A stretch of 64,000 nt of DNA from Burkholderiaceae bacterium (GCA_017983955.1 JAGOAJ010000011.1:49619-113618), one strand, 5' to 3'. Numbered from the stretch's first letter, positions 15,875 through 24,037 are shown. The notes: generated from the letters alone by a model not told the origin. Numbers and translations: made by a program.

Positions 15875-16663
15875 ATGAGCACCACCGTTTTAACGCAATT
15901 CATGGCCGAATTAGTGTCGGGAAAAATTCGCATTATCGACCTGACTGAAACCCTGACGCCCGACTTCCCCACCATAGTGCTGCCTCCCGAATTCGGGCAA
16001 GCCTGGCCATTTCGCATCGAGGAAATTTCGCGCTACGACGAGCGCGGTCCGGCCTGGTACTGGAATAACTTTTCCTGCTCGGAACACACCGGCACCCACT
16101 TCGACGCGCCGGTGCATTGGATCAGCGGCAAAGACCAACCCGACAACACGGTAGACACCATCCCACTGGACGCCTTTATCGCTCAGGCCTGCGTCATCGA
16201 CTGTTCGGCCGAGTCCGCCGCCAACCCTGATTTCCTGCTGACCATAGACTTCGTCAAGCAATGGGAAAGCATCCACGGTGAAATTCCCGCCAGATCCTGG
16301 GTCTTTATGCGCACCGACTGGTCTAAACGCAGCAAACCCGGCGATTACCTGAATATGCAGGACGATGGCGCACACTCGCCTGGCCCGGATGCCGATGTCG
16401 TTCCCTGGATGATCAAGGAACGCGACGTGCATGGCTTTGGCACAGAGTCTGTAGGCACCGACGCCGGGCAGGCCCAACATCTGGACCCACCCTACCCCTG
16501 CCACTACTTTATGCACGGCAACAACCGCTATGGCCTGCAGTGCATGACGAACCTGGATCTGCTGCCTCCCACGGGCGCGGTGATTTTTTCCGCGCCTCTG
16601 AAAATACGTAGTGGCTCAGGCAGTCCATTGCGAGTCTTGGCCCTGGCGCCCAACGTCAAATGA
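15875..16663 (+). CDS. Cyclase-family hydrolase, candidate isatin hydrolase
   Basis: A 262-residue metal-dependent amidohydrolase of the cyclase family (PF04199), which includes kynurenine formamidase and isatin hydrolase. The metal-binding signature HTGTHFDAPVHW starts at residue 71, and the late motif HYFMHGNNRYGLQCMTNLD lies near residues 209-227. ATG at 15875 follows ACGGAGC with good spacing, 39 bases after the DUF35-SDR gene. The stop overlaps the following SDR gene. Because isatin is the expected product after acetyl-CoA is removed from dioxindole-acetyl-CoA, isatin ring opening is a reasonable role. Kynurenine formamidase-like activity on another substrate remains possible. Confidence 0.85.
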   Translation: MSTTVLTQFMAELVSGKIRIIDLTETLTPDFPTIVLPPEFGQAWPFRIEEISRYDERGPAWYWNNFSCSEHTGTHFDAPVHWISGKDQPDNTVDTIPLDAFIAQACVIDCSAESAANPDFLLTIDFVKQWESIHGEIPARSWVFMRTDWSKRSKPGDYLNMQDDGAHSPGPDADVVPWMIKERDVHGFGTESVGTDAGQAQHLDPPYPCHYFMHGNNRYGLQCMTNLDLLPPTGAVIFSAPLKIRSGSGSPLRVLALAPNVK

Positions 16664-17388
16664 GCACCACCCCTACCGCCGTCGTTACCGGAGGCAGCGC
16701 CGGCATAGGCGCTGAAATCTGTCGCCACATGTTGGATGCGGGTTATGACGTGATTTCCATGGCCCGACGCGCACCCGACTTCAAGCACCCCCGTCTACAC
16801 AGCGTACAGGTTGATCTGCTGGACGCCAGCGCCACCGCACAAGCCAGTCAGGAAATGGCCGCGCAATACCCAATTAGTCATGTTGTCCATAACGCAGGCG
16901 TCATCTGGCCCAATCTACTGGCCGATGTCACCCTGGACGAGCTTCAGGGCTTGACTCAAATCCACCTGGGTTCCGCCATATCGCTGGTACAGGCTGTGCT
17001 GCCGGGTATGCAGACCGCCAATTTCGGACGCATCGTGCTGATGTCATCACGCGGGGCGCTGGGCCTGCCCACCCGCACCGCCTATTCAGCCACCAAGGCA
17101 GGCATGATAGGGATGGCTCGCACCTGGGCGCTGGAACTGGCGCCCAAAGGCATTACGGTGAACGTGGTGGCCCCAGGTCCCATACAAACCGATATGTTTT
17201 ATGACGTGATTCCAGCAGGCAGCGAACGCGAAAGCAATATCGCTAAGGGCATACCTGTGCAACGGCTGGGTCGCGCCGACGACGTGGCCCGCGCCGTGAT
17301 GTTTTTTTCCGATCCAGCCAATAGTTTCATCACCGGACAAACCCTGTATGTATGCGGCGGAGCCAGTGTCAGCTCCGTCACCATTTAG
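16660..17388 (+). CDS. Short-chain dehydrogenase/reductase
   Basis: A 242-residue classical SDR with intact motifs: VVTGGSAGIGAEI at the N-terminus for NAD(P), VVHNAG near residues 77-82, Ser128 in LMSSRG, and the catalytic YSATKAG near 142. Length and the C-terminal ITGQTLYVCGGASVSS are typical of the FabG-like group. It overlaps the cyclase-family gene by ATGA and is the last gene of the tight operon; 119 bases with a promoter follow. It is a contrast to the SDR domain of the DUF35 fusion two genes upstream, which lacks the catalytic pair. Its substrate is not evident; it may process an oxidised indole intermediate. Confidence 0.88.
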   Translation: MSTTPTAVVTGGSAGIGAEICRHMLDAGYDVISMARRAPDFKHPRLHSVQVDLLDASATAQASQEMAAQYPISHVVHNAGVIWPNLLADVTLDELQGLTQIHLGSAISLVQAVLPGMQTANFGRIVLMSSRGALGLPTRTAYSATKAGMIGMARTWALELAPKGITVNVVAPGPIQTDMFYDVIPAGSERESNIAKGIPVQRLGRADDVARAVMFFSDPANSFITGQTLYVCGGASVSSVTI

Positions 17389-17441
17389 TCTCATAGTATT
17401 CTCGTGTTTACAACATCTGTCACAACACCTTGCCGTAGTAA

Positions 17442-17470
17442 TTGAAGCTTAAAGTTTTTTCAAGTACAAC
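17442..17470 (+). promoter_or_regulatory. Probable promoter of the substrate-binding protein gene with shared operator motif
   Basis: TTGAAG (17442-17447) and TACAAC (17465-17470) with a 17-bp spacer form a plausible sigma-70 promoter 38 bases upstream of the start codon at 17508. The -35 region lies in TTGAAGCTTAAA (17442-17453), the same 12-mer as at 5019-5030 upstream of the catabolic operon. TTGAA-N12-TTCAA (17442-17463) forms an inverted repeat around it. Confidence 0.5.
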
Positions 17471-17507
17471 TAAACCGTAGCCATACTTATTAATAACGGA
17501 GACAACC

Positions 17508-18656
17508 ATGCTATACAAAACCCTGGCCACTACCCTAGTCCTAGCCGCCTTAGGCGCCACCCCAGCGCTGGCTCAAGTCAAGATCGGCGTAGTCACATCC
17601 TCGACCGGTCCTACCGCCCTGATAGGCATACCGCAAAAGAACACAGTCGCGTTATTGCCCAAGAAAATTGGCGACCTGACTGTAGAATATATCTCCCTGG
17701 ATGACGCCAGCGACCTCAATCAGACCGTCACCAGCTTCAAAAAACTGATCACCGAAGAGAAAGTGGATGCCCTGATCGGCCCCTCAGGTTCACCCAACTC
17801 CATGGGAGTGATTCAATTCGCTGCCGAATCCGGCACACCCATGTTGGCCCCCGTGGGTACGGCCGCCGTGGTGCTGCCCATGACTCCAGAAAAAAAATGG
17901 GTCTTCAAAACCACTCAGAACGACGACATCATTGCTCGCGCTCTGGTTGGCCATATGACCACCCACAACATCAAAACCCTGGGTTTTATCGGTTTGAATG
18001 ATGCCTACGGCGAAAACTGGCTTAAGGTCATGACCGCGCTGGCGCAGGAAAACAATATCAAGCTAATCGCCGTGGAACGCTATCAACGCTCCGACAGCTC
18101 GGTCACGGGTCAGGCGCTAAAACTACTGTCCGCCAAGCCTGATGCCGTCATCGTCGTAGGTACTGGCGCTGCCGCCGTCCTGCCCCAGGCCACGCTGGCC
18201 AAACAGGGTTACAAAGGTCAGTTCTACCAGACTCACGGCGCGGCCCTAGATGCCTTCCTGTCGCTGGGTGGCAAAGAAGTAGAAAACACCATTTTGGCCG
18301 CCAGCCTGATGCTGGTCTTGCCTGAAATCGACGACGCCAACCCGTCCAAGAAAATGGCGACCGACTACATTGCCCAGTACAAGAAAGCCTATGACGTCAA
18401 CCCCGCCACCTTTGGCGCCAACGTCTACGATGCCGGTCTATTGTTGCAGCATGCCATTCCTGCCGCAGCCAAAGCTGGCAAGCCAGGCACCAAGGAATTC
18501 CGTAGCGCCTTGCGCGACGAACTGGAAAAAACCACGGAATTGGTTGCCACTCAGGGCGTCTACAACATTACCCCCGAGGACCATAGCGGATTCGACGATA
18601 GGGGTCGTGAGCTGATCACGGTCAAAAACGGCCAATGGCGTCTGCTTAAGGACTAA
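17508..18656 (+). CDS. Periplasmic substrate-binding protein, LivJ type (ABC transporter)
   Basis: A 382-residue type I periplasmic binding protein of the branched-chain amino acid/aromatic acid group. Residues 1-22 form a signal peptide ending ATPALAQ, and the mature protein opens VKIGVVTSSTGPTALIG. The fold continues with LIGPSGSPNSMGVIQFAAES and GFIGLNDAYGENW. ATG follows ACGGAG at good spacing. No permease or ATPase gene is nearby, so it must use components encoded elsewhere or have another role. The shared promoter motif ties it to the catabolic operon; capture of indole-3-acetate or a related aromatic acid is likely but unproven. Similar binding proteins accompany iad-like loci. Confidence 0.9.
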   Translation: MLYKTLATTLVLAALGATPALAQVKIGVVTSSTGPTALIGIPQKNTVALLPKKIGDLTVEYISLDDASDLNQTVTSFKKLITEEKVDALIGPSGSPNSMGVIQFAAESGTPMLAPVGTAAVVLPMTPEKKWVFKTTQNDDIIARALVGHMTTHNIKTLGFIGLNDAYGENWLKVMTALAQENNIKLIAVERYQRSDSSVTGQALKLLSAKPDAVIVVGTGAAAVLPQATLAKQGYKGQFYQTHGAALDAFLSLGGKEVENTILAASLMLVLPEIDDANPSKKMATDYIAQYKKAYDVNPATFGANVYDAGLLLQHAIPAAAKAGKPGTKEFRSALRDELEKTTELVATQGVYNITPEDHSGFDDRGRELITVKNGQWRLLKD

Positions 18657-18686
18657 GACAGCAGCCTAGGCTGATCAGCAAATCTG

Positions 18687-18723
18687 CTGTTCTGGTGGGT
18701 ACATCAAGCACCCGCCGGAACAG
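18687..18723. repeat. Imperfect inverted repeat between convergent genes
   Basis: CTGTTC (18687-18692) pairs with GAACAG (18718-18723), and inside it GG-T-GGGT pairs with ACCC-G-CC. It lies between the convergent substrate-binding protein and fghA genes. No T-run follows on either strand, so a terminator role is uncertain. Confidence 0.4.
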
Positions 18724-18734
18724 CCCACCGGATA

Positions 18735-19583
18735 TTACTTACACAGGTTTTTGGCGTGAAATGCCACGTGATCCTGCATAAAGGTGGAAATAAAATAATA
18801 GCCGTGGTCATAGCCAGTATGACGGCGCAAAGTCAGTGGCTGTTCCGCTGCCGCGCACGCCGCTTCAAAAGCCTCTGGGTAGAGCTGCTGCTCTAAAAAG
18901 TTATCGGCCAGGCCTTGGTCTACCAGGATCCCTTGCGGAAAAGGCTGATGCGACTTTTCCATTAGCGCACTGGCGTCATACGCTGCCCAAGTCTGTTGGT
19001 CCTGACCCAGATAAGCGCTAAATGCCTTCTGACCCCATGGACACTGCAATGGCGCGGCAACTGGCGCAAACGCCGATACCGAATGGAAATACTGCGGATA
19101 ACGCTGCGCCAATACCAAGGCGCCGTGACCACCCATGGAATGCCCAAAAATACCCACTTTGTCAGCATTGCCAGGTAAGGCCGTGGTCACTATGTTGCGC
19201 AATTCCCGCACAATATAACTTTCCATGCGGTAGTGCTTGTTCCAGGGAGCTTCGGTAGCGTCCAGGTAAAAGCCTGCGCCCGTCCCAAAATCCCAGTGAT
19301 CATCTTCACCCGGGGCGCCTGCCCCACGCGGGCTGGTATCGGGCGTTACCAGCATCAAGCCATGCTGGGCTGCATACTGCTGTGCACCCGCCTTGATCAT
19401 GAAGGTTTCTTCGGTACAAGTCAGCCCGGCCAAGAAGAACAACACGGGCACTGGCCCTTGCTGGGCCTGGGGCGGTATGAAAACCGAAAACCGCATGGGC
19501 AGGCCAATTTCTGCCGAGTCATGACGATAAAAACGTTGGACACCTTCAAAACAGCGATGCTCGCTAAGTAATTCCAGAGACAC
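18735..19583 (-). CDS. fghA: S-formylglutathione hydrolase
   Basis: A 282-residue serine esterase of the esterase D family that hydrolyses S-formylglutathione to formate and glutathione, the second step of glutathione-dependent formaldehyde detoxification. The nucleophile elbow is GHSMGGHGAL; acid and His residues are expected in LVDQGLADNF and RHTGYDHGYYF. The oxyanion region PVLFFLAGLTCTEE is also present, and the length is normal for the family. It lies downstream of the dehydrogenase gene for the first step, on the same strand, separated by 80 bases that contain a 9-bp hairpin. Confidence 0.95.
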   Translation of the reverse strand: MSLELLSEHRCFEGVQRFYRHDSAEIGLPMRFSVFIPPQAQQGPVPVLFFLAGLTCTEETFMIKAGAQQYAAQHGLMLVTPDTSPRGAGAPGEDDHWDFGTGAGFYLDATEAPWNKHYRMESYIVRELRNIVTTALPGNADKVGIFGHSMGGHGALVLAQRYPQYFHSVSAFAPVAAPLQCPWGQKAFSAYLGQDQQTWAAYDASALMEKSHQPFPQGILVDQGLADNFLEQQLYPEAFEAACAAAEQPLTLRRHTGYDHGYYFISTFMQDHVAFHAKNLCK

Positions 19584-19606
19584 ATCTTCCCCTAATCAAA
19601 ATACCG

Positions 19607-19631
19607 CTCTGGCGCCTTACCAGCGCCAGAG
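19607..19631 (-). terminator. Hairpin between the formaldehyde dehydrogenase and hydrolase genes
   Basis: Perfect 9-bp inverted repeat CTCTGGCGC (19607-19615) and GCGCCAGAG (19623-19631), 7-nt loop. On the minus strand it is followed by GCGGTATTTTG, only mildly T-rich. It could attenuate transcription between the two genes, or stabilise the upstream transcript. Confidence 0.5.
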
Positions 19632-19663
19632 ATTGAACAGTTCTAGTCGGTGCTAGTTTCGGT

Positions 19664-20773
19664 CTAATCGAAAACAATGACCGAGCGTATGGACTCGCCG
19701 CTTTTCATCAGATCAAAACCGCGGTTGATGTCTTCCAAAGGCAATAAATGCGTAATCAAGGAATCAATATCCAGCTTGCCGTCCATGTACCAGTCGACAA
19801 TCATGGGGACATCTGTACGTCCGCGTGCACCGCCAAAGGCCGACCCCTTCCATTCCCGACCAGTCACCAGCTGGAAAGGTCGAGTAGAGATTTCAGCACC
19901 AGCTTCGGCCACGCCTATGATGATGGACTTGCCCCAGCCCTTATGGCAGCATTCCAGAGCCTGGCGCATGACCTCGGTATTGCCTATGCATTCGAAGGAA
20001 TAATCCGCACCGCCATCCGTTAGCTGAATAATGTGATCGACCACATTTTCCACGTCTTTAGGATTGATGAAATCCGTCATGCCAAACTGACGTGCCAGCG
20101 CTTCGCGATCCGGGTTCAGGTCCACGCCTATGATTTTATTGGCGCCCACCATCTTGGCGCCCTGGATCACGTTCAAGCCTATACCGCCCAGCCCAAACAC
20201 CACCACGTTGGCACCCGCTTCGACCTTGGCGGTAAACACCACGGCACCCACCCCAGTAGTCACGCCACAACCGATGTAGCAAACTTTCTCGAAGGGCGCA
20301 TCGGAACGAATTTTCGCCAACGCAATCTCAGGCACCACAATGTGGTTGGAGAAGGTTGATGTGCCCATGTAGTGATGCACAGGCTTGCCGCCCACCTTGA
20401 AGCGCGATGTGCCGTCTGGCATCAAGCCCTTGCCTTGCGTAGCCCGTATGGCCTGACACAGGTTGGTCTTGCGCGACAGGCAGTACTTGCACTGACGACA
20501 TTCAGGGGTATACAAAGGAATAACGTGATCGCCCGCCTTCAGGCTAGTAACACCCGGCCCGGCTTCCAGCACAATACCTGCGCCTTCATGACCCAAAATA
20601 GACGGAAATATCCCTTCGGGATCAGCGCCCGACAAGGTGTAGTAATCAGTATGACAAATGCCAGTGGCCTTGATTTCAACCAATACCTCTCCGGCCTTAG
20701 GGCCTTCAAGTTCAACCTCTTCGATGGTCAGAGGTGCGCCGGCCTTCCAGGCAATCGCTGCTTTTGTTTTCAT
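19664..20773 (-). CDS. frmA: S-(hydroxymethyl)glutathione dehydrogenase (class III alcohol dehydrogenase)
   Basis: A 369-residue zinc alcohol dehydrogenase (also called adhC or flhA) that oxidises the spontaneous adduct of formaldehyde and glutathione with NAD+. Zinc ligands are visible in [14 protein letters not shown] and in the structural set [15 protein letters not shown]. The class III marker GHEGAGIV is present, as is the nucleotide-binding [16 protein letters not shown]. The start [15 protein letters not shown] at 20771-20773, follows AACGGAG with a 6-base gap; longer in-frame starts (for example MSTVTES) would read through this ribosome site. A strong hairpin at 20792-20829 lies in the leader. 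fghA follows, completing the detoxification pair. Confidence 0.95.
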   Translation of the reverse strand: MKTKAAIAWKAGAPLTIEEVELEGPKAGEVLVEIKATGICHTDYYTLSGADPEGIFPSILGHEGAGIVLEAGPGVTSLKAGDHVIPLYTPECRQCKYCLSRKTNLCQAIRATQGKGLMPDGTSRFKVGGKPVHHYMGTSTFSNHIVVPEIALAKIRSDAPFEKVCYIGCGVTTGVGAVVFTAKVEAGANVVVFGLGGIGLNVIQGAKMVGANKIIGVDLNPDREALARQFGMTDFINPKDVENVVDHIIQLTDGGADYSFECIGNTEVMRQALECCHKGWGKSIIIGVAEAGAEISTRPFQLVTGREWKGSAFGGARGRTDVPMIVDWYMDGKLDIDSLITHLLPLEDINRGFDLMKSGESIRSVIVFD

Positions 20774-20791
20774 AATTGACTCCGTTACTGT

Positions 20792-20829
20792 GGACATAGC
20801 TTGCGGCCTTTCAGTAGGCCGCGATGTCC
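20792..20829 (-). promoter_or_regulatory. Two-part hairpin in the frmA leader
   Basis: An inner perfect 7-bp stem GCGGCCT (20803-20809) and AGGCCGC (20816-20822) is enclosed by GGACAT (20792-20797) and ATGTCC (20824-20829). It lies 19 bases upstream of the frmA start codon, just before the ribosome site. It could be an operator or an RNA leader structure; no T-run follows, so it is not an ordinary terminator. Confidence 0.5.
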
Positions 20830-20845
20830 TTATGGTAAACCACAA

Positions 20846-20955
20846 TGCCGTCCTGGGAATACCGGTGATAGATGATTCGGTTTGTAAGTAGCTGAGATGG
20901 TTGTTGAAGGAGAGGTGGTTACTTAAGTGGTATCGGTCATTAATTTAGTGACATT
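20846..20955. other. Intergenic stretch upstream of the structured element
   Basis: No gene seen. It contains the presumed frmA promoter region and the first copy of an imperfect direct repeat, GGTTACTTAAGTGGTATCGG (20917-20936), which recurs at 20959-20978 as GGTTACTTAACTTGCATCGG at the start of the structured element. Confidence 0.5.
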
Positions 20956-21323
20956 GATGGTTACTTAACTTGCATCGGCCGTCAACCGTCGCACTCACTC
21001 TGCACCCCCGCTTCGCAAAGGGTGCTGCCGTGAGCGCAACGTTTGCCTGCCTGGTGGGCTGCAGAAAGATCTCACTGGCGATGCCCCATTGTTAACTCAA
21101 CGGTTGTTAGCAACCCATTCTGAACTCGCGACTAGCCCGTAGCGGTGGGTCCTTACGTCAGTGCCTTCGCGTAGCGGGGCACCGAGTAAGGAGCCCACCG
21201 CGAAAGGGCGGGCGGACCCAAAAGACCAACCAAGCGACAAGTAAAGGCGGATGGACCTAAAAGACCAGCAACGCTACACGTAAAGACGAACGTACTTAAA
21301 AAATCAGCAACCTGACACGTAAA
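20956..21323 (+). ncRNA. Composite structured intergenic element, copy A (candidate RNA)
   Basis: Homologous to 38185-38537. Order of parts: (1) a 113-nt domain closed by GCATCG (20972-20977) and CGATGC (21079-21084), with an internal hairpin CTCAC-TCT-GCACCC ... GGGTGC-TGCC-GTGAG (20994-21034); (2) a small stem around 21088-21104; (3) a long hairpin, GCGGTGGG-T-CCTTAC ... GTAAGG-AG-CCCACCGC (21142-21201) with inner GTGCC/GGCAC; (4) three 39-nt tandem repeats. Compared with copy B the arms differ by compensatory changes (GCACCC/GGGTGC against GGACCC/GGGTCC; CTCAC/GTGAG against TTCAC/GTGAA; GTGCC/GGCAC against GCGCC/GGCGC). T:G oppositions in the stems pair only if the plus strand is the RNA. 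I know no family name for it. Confidence 0.65.
21207..21323. repeat. Three 39-nt tandem repeats (copy A)
   Basis: Three imperfect units at 21207-21245, 21246-21284 and 21285-21323, sharing the core CCTAAAAGACCAGCAACGC and the end ACACGTAAA. The same three-unit array follows the hairpin in copy B. Because 39 is a multiple of three, the minus strand stays open as 13-residue repeats (consensus-like FTCSVAGLLGPSA), but no credible start or ribosome site is present. Confidence 0.75.
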
Positions 21324-21338
21324 ACACGGAGCCACCCC

Positions 21339-22184
21339 TTATGGCAGCTCTAACTCCGTCAACAACGGCGCGTGATCAGACAACTGCTTCCAGGGCGGCC
21401 CATGCAACACCCGGGCCTGTCGGACAGCAAACCCGCGTTGATAGATACGATCCAGCCGCAACCAGGGGAAAGCCGATGGGAAAGTGCGTGGCGGCAAGGT
21501 CAGCCGCGCCGCACCTTGGTTGCCTAGTTCGTGGACTTTATGCGCCAAAGGCTTGGGCCTATACAAACCACGTAAACTATTACGCAATCGCACCGCCGCC
21601 GATTCCCGCAAACCTGACTGCGGTGCCACGGCGAATACCTCGTACAGGCCCAGTTGCTTAACAAACATAGGCGCCAGACGATTGTTCCAGTCGTTGAAGT
21701 CACCCGCGATCAGCAAAGGCTCGTCATCAGGCACCCATAGCTTAATGCGCTTAACCAGTGCTGCGACCTGTCGCAAGCGGCCGCCGCCAAACAGACCCAG
21801 ATGGACCACCAGGCAATGCACAGGCGTGCCGCCGACATCAACCACCACATGCAACAGCCCACGCTGCTCCATCTTGTGATCGGAAATATCCTGATTTTCT
21901 TGCAACAGTATGGGGTAGCGCGACAACAGCGCATTGCCATGGTCGGTCTGCGGACGCACAGCATTACATCCGTAGGCCGTGTTCATGCTCAGGGCGGCGC
22001 CTAACGATTCATGCTGGGCATGCAGGCTGGAATGTCGTTCGTTGCGACCCTGAACCTCTTGCAAGAACAGTAAATCCGGTCGTAAACCATATAAGCCTAG
22101 GCGCAAATCAGCCAGGGATTCCCGGCTACCCGTTGCCGAGCGGCCTTTATGGATGTTGTAGCTTACGACCCGGATTATCGACAC
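21339..22184 (-). CDS. Endonuclease/exonuclease/phosphatase family protein
   Basis: A 281-residue metal-dependent phosphodiesterase of the EEP superfamily (DNase I/AP endonuclease/inositol phosphatase fold). Motifs in order: VVSYNIHKG, LLFLQEVQG, LIAGDFNDW and LSDHAPLLTE, which carry the catalytic Asn, Glu, Asp and His. GTG at 22182-22184 is preferred because GAGG stands just upstream, and because the longer frame, up to 22265, would run inside aspS. It starts 16 bases after the aspS stop codon, so it is probably cotranscribed with it. The substrate is unknown; bacterial relatives include sphingomyelinase-like and DNA-processing enzymes. The structured element follows its 3' end immediately. 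Confidence 0.88.
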   Translation of the reverse strand: MSIIRVVSYNIHKGRSATGSRESLADLRLGLYGLRPDLLFLQEVQGRNERHSSLHAQHESLGAALSMNTAYGCNAVRPQTDHGNALLSRYPILLQENQDISDHKMEQRGLLHVVVDVGGTPVHCLVVHLGLFGGGRLRQVAALVKRIKLWVPDDEPLLIAGDFNDWNNRLAPMFVKQLGLYEVFAVAPQSGLRESAAVRLRNSLRGLYRPKPLAHKVHELGNQGAARLTLPPRTFPSAFPWLRLDRIYQRGFAVRQARVLHGPPWKQLSDHAPLLTELELP

Positions 22185-22200
22185 GGCGTCCTCGTGTGCA

Positions 22201-24000
22201 TTAAGCCCCAGGCTTGATTTCAGCAGGCCGCAGACGAATATGCAATTCGCGCAGCTGCTTTTCATCTACCGTGGATGGCGCCTGAGTCAGCAGGCATTGC
22301 GCCCGCTGGGTTTTGGGGAAAGCAATCACATCGCGTATGGATTCAGCGCCAGCCATCATGGTAACCAGACGATCCAAACCGAAAGCCACGCCACCATGCG
22401 GAGGCGCGCCATACTGCAGTGCATCCAGCAGGAAGCCAAACTTGCTCTGTGCTTCTTCGGGACCAATATTTAGTGCGCTAAATACCTTGCTTTGGATCTC
22501 GGCACGGTGGATACGTACCGAACCGCCGCCAATTTCCCAACCATTCAACACCATGTCGTAGGCTTTAGCCAGGGCGCGACCGGGGTCATTGCCCAGGAAA
22601 TCCTCGTGGCCATCTTTGGGGCTGGTAAAGGGGTGGTGAGCGGCAAAATAACGGCCCTCTTCCTCGTCGTATTCAAACATGGGGAAATCCACCACCCACA
22701 AGGGCTTCCAGGCGGTTTCCATAAGCCCACTTTCTTTACCGAAGTCGCTATGACCGATTTTGACGCGCAAGGCGCCAATGGCGTCGTTAACCACTTTGGT
22801 TTTATCGGCACCAAAGAAAATCAGGTCGCCACTTTTAGCGCCGGTGCGCTCAATTAATTGCGTCAACACCTGGGTATTGATGTTTTTAACGATGGGTGAC
22901 TGCAGGCCTTCGGGGATGGCAGCCGCATCATTGATCTTGATATAGGCCAGGCCCTTGGCGCCATAGATACCTACGTATTTGGTGTAGGCATCAATTTCGC
23001 TACGGGGCATGCTGCCGCCACCAGGAATACGCAAAGCCACGACGCGGCTGGCGGGATCATTGGCGGGTGCGGAAAACACCTTGAAGTCAACGTCGCGCAT
23101 CAAGTCGCCAACATCGGTGAATTCCAGCTTGACACGCAGGTCGGGCTTGTCCGAGCCAAAGCGGCGCATGGCCTCTGCCCAGCTCATGGTTGGGAAGACG
23201 GCGGGCAGCTCAACCTGCTGAACAGTCGCAAATACATGACGTATCATGCCTTCAAACATCTCGCGGATTTGCTCTTCATTCAAGAATGAAGTTTCGCAAT
23301 CTATCTGGGTAAATTCGGGCTGGCGATCGGCGCGCAAGTCTTCGTCACGGAAGCACTTGGTGATTTGATAGTAACGGTCAAAGCCTGACACCATCAACAT
23401 TTGCTTGAACAACTGGGGCGATTGCGGCAAGGCAAAGAAATGCCCCGCGTTAACCCGCGACGGAACCAGATAGTCGCGCGCGCCTTCAGGCGTGCTTTTG
23501 GTCAACATGGGTGTTTCGATATCTATAAAACCCAGGTTATCCAGGTATTTACGGACTTCGATAGACACGCGATAGCGCAGCATCAGGTTTTGCTGCATTT
23601 GCGGGCGACGCAAATCCAGCACACGGTGAGTTAAGCGCGTGGTTTCCGACAGATTATCGTCATCCAACTGGAAAGGCGGCGTCACGGAAGCATTCAGAAT
23701 TTCAATGTCCTGACACACGACTTCTATCTCGCCCGAGGCCAGATCAGTATTCACCGTGCCGTCTGGACGGGCCTGAACCAGGCCGGTGACACTGACGCAG
23801 AACTCGTTACGCAGGCGTTCAGCAATCGCAAACGCCTGAGCGTTCTCTGGATTGACCACGATTTGCGCCAAACCTGCCCGATCACGCAGGTCGATAAAAA
23901 TAACCCCTCCGTGATCACGACGACGGTGAACCCAGCCAAACAAGGTGACAGTCTGGTTCAGGTGGCTTTTATTGACCTCGCCGGTGTAGCAGGTACGCAT
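22201..24000 (-). CDS. aspS: Aspartyl-tRNA synthetase, probably non-discriminating
   Basis: A 599-residue class IIb synthetase that charges tRNA(Asp) in the cytosol. The N-terminal OB fold ([19 protein letters not shown]) is followed by the catalytic domain with motif 2 in [20 protein letters not shown] and motif 3 in [13 protein letters not shown]; the bacterial GAD insertion lies between. In the anticodon-binding fold, His30 and Gly81 match the residues of the non-discriminating Pseudomonas-type enzyme rather than the Leu of the E. coli enzyme. This suggests it also charges tRNA(Asn), to be corrected by GatCAB. That point is inference. The EEP nuclease gene follows closely on the same strand. 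Confidence 0.97.
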   Translation of the reverse strand: MRTCYTGEVNKSHLNQTVTLFGWVHRRRDHGGVIFIDLRDRAGLAQIVVNPENAQAFAIAERLRNEFCVSVTGLVQARPDGTVNTDLASGEIEVVCQDIEILNASVTPPFQLDDDNLSETTRLTHRVLDLRRPQMQQNLMLRYRVSIEVRKYLDNLGFIDIETPMLTKSTPEGARDYLVPSRVNAGHFFALPQSPQLFKQMLMVSGFDRYYQITKCFRDEDLRADRQPEFTQIDCETSFLNEEQIREMFEGMIRHVFATVQQVELPAVFPTMSWAEAMRRFGSDKPDLRVKLEFTDVGDLMRDVDFKVFSAPANDPASRVVALRIPGGGSMPRSEIDAYTKYVGIYGAKGLAYIKINDAAAIPEGLQSPIVKNINTQVLTQLIERTGAKSGDLIFFGADKTKVVNDAIGALRVKIGHSDFGKESGLMETAWKPLWVVDFPMFEYDEEEGRYFAAHHPFTSPKDGHEDFLGNDPGRALAKAYDMVLNGWEIGGGSVRIHRAEIQSKVFSALNIGPEEAQSKFGFLLDALQYGAPPHGGVAFGLDRLVTMMAGAESIRDVIAFPKTQRAQCLLTQAPSTVDEKQLRELHIRLRPAEIKPGA

Positions 24001-24037
24001 CAGGAGTTACTCCGTATAGAAAATATTTGGTATGAAT

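Noticed and set aside
15911-16516. 201-codon minus-strand frame opposite the cyclase-family gene
   Set aside because: It is antisense to a clear PF04199 protein and has no recognisable features of its own.
18687-18723. Inverted repeat as a strong terminator for the binding-protein gene
   Set aside because: The stem has mismatches and there is no T-run on either side; I list it only as a repeat.
20956-21323. Copy A as an insertion-sequence remnant
   Set aside because: No transposase fragment, terminal inverted repeats or clear target duplication are visible; the paired changes in stems would not be expected of a decaying element.
21153-21335. Minus-strand frame with 13-residue repeats in element copy A
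   Set aside because: No ribosome site or consistent start codon. The repeated pattern follows from the 39-nt period, and the paired changes in the element point to structure rather than protein.
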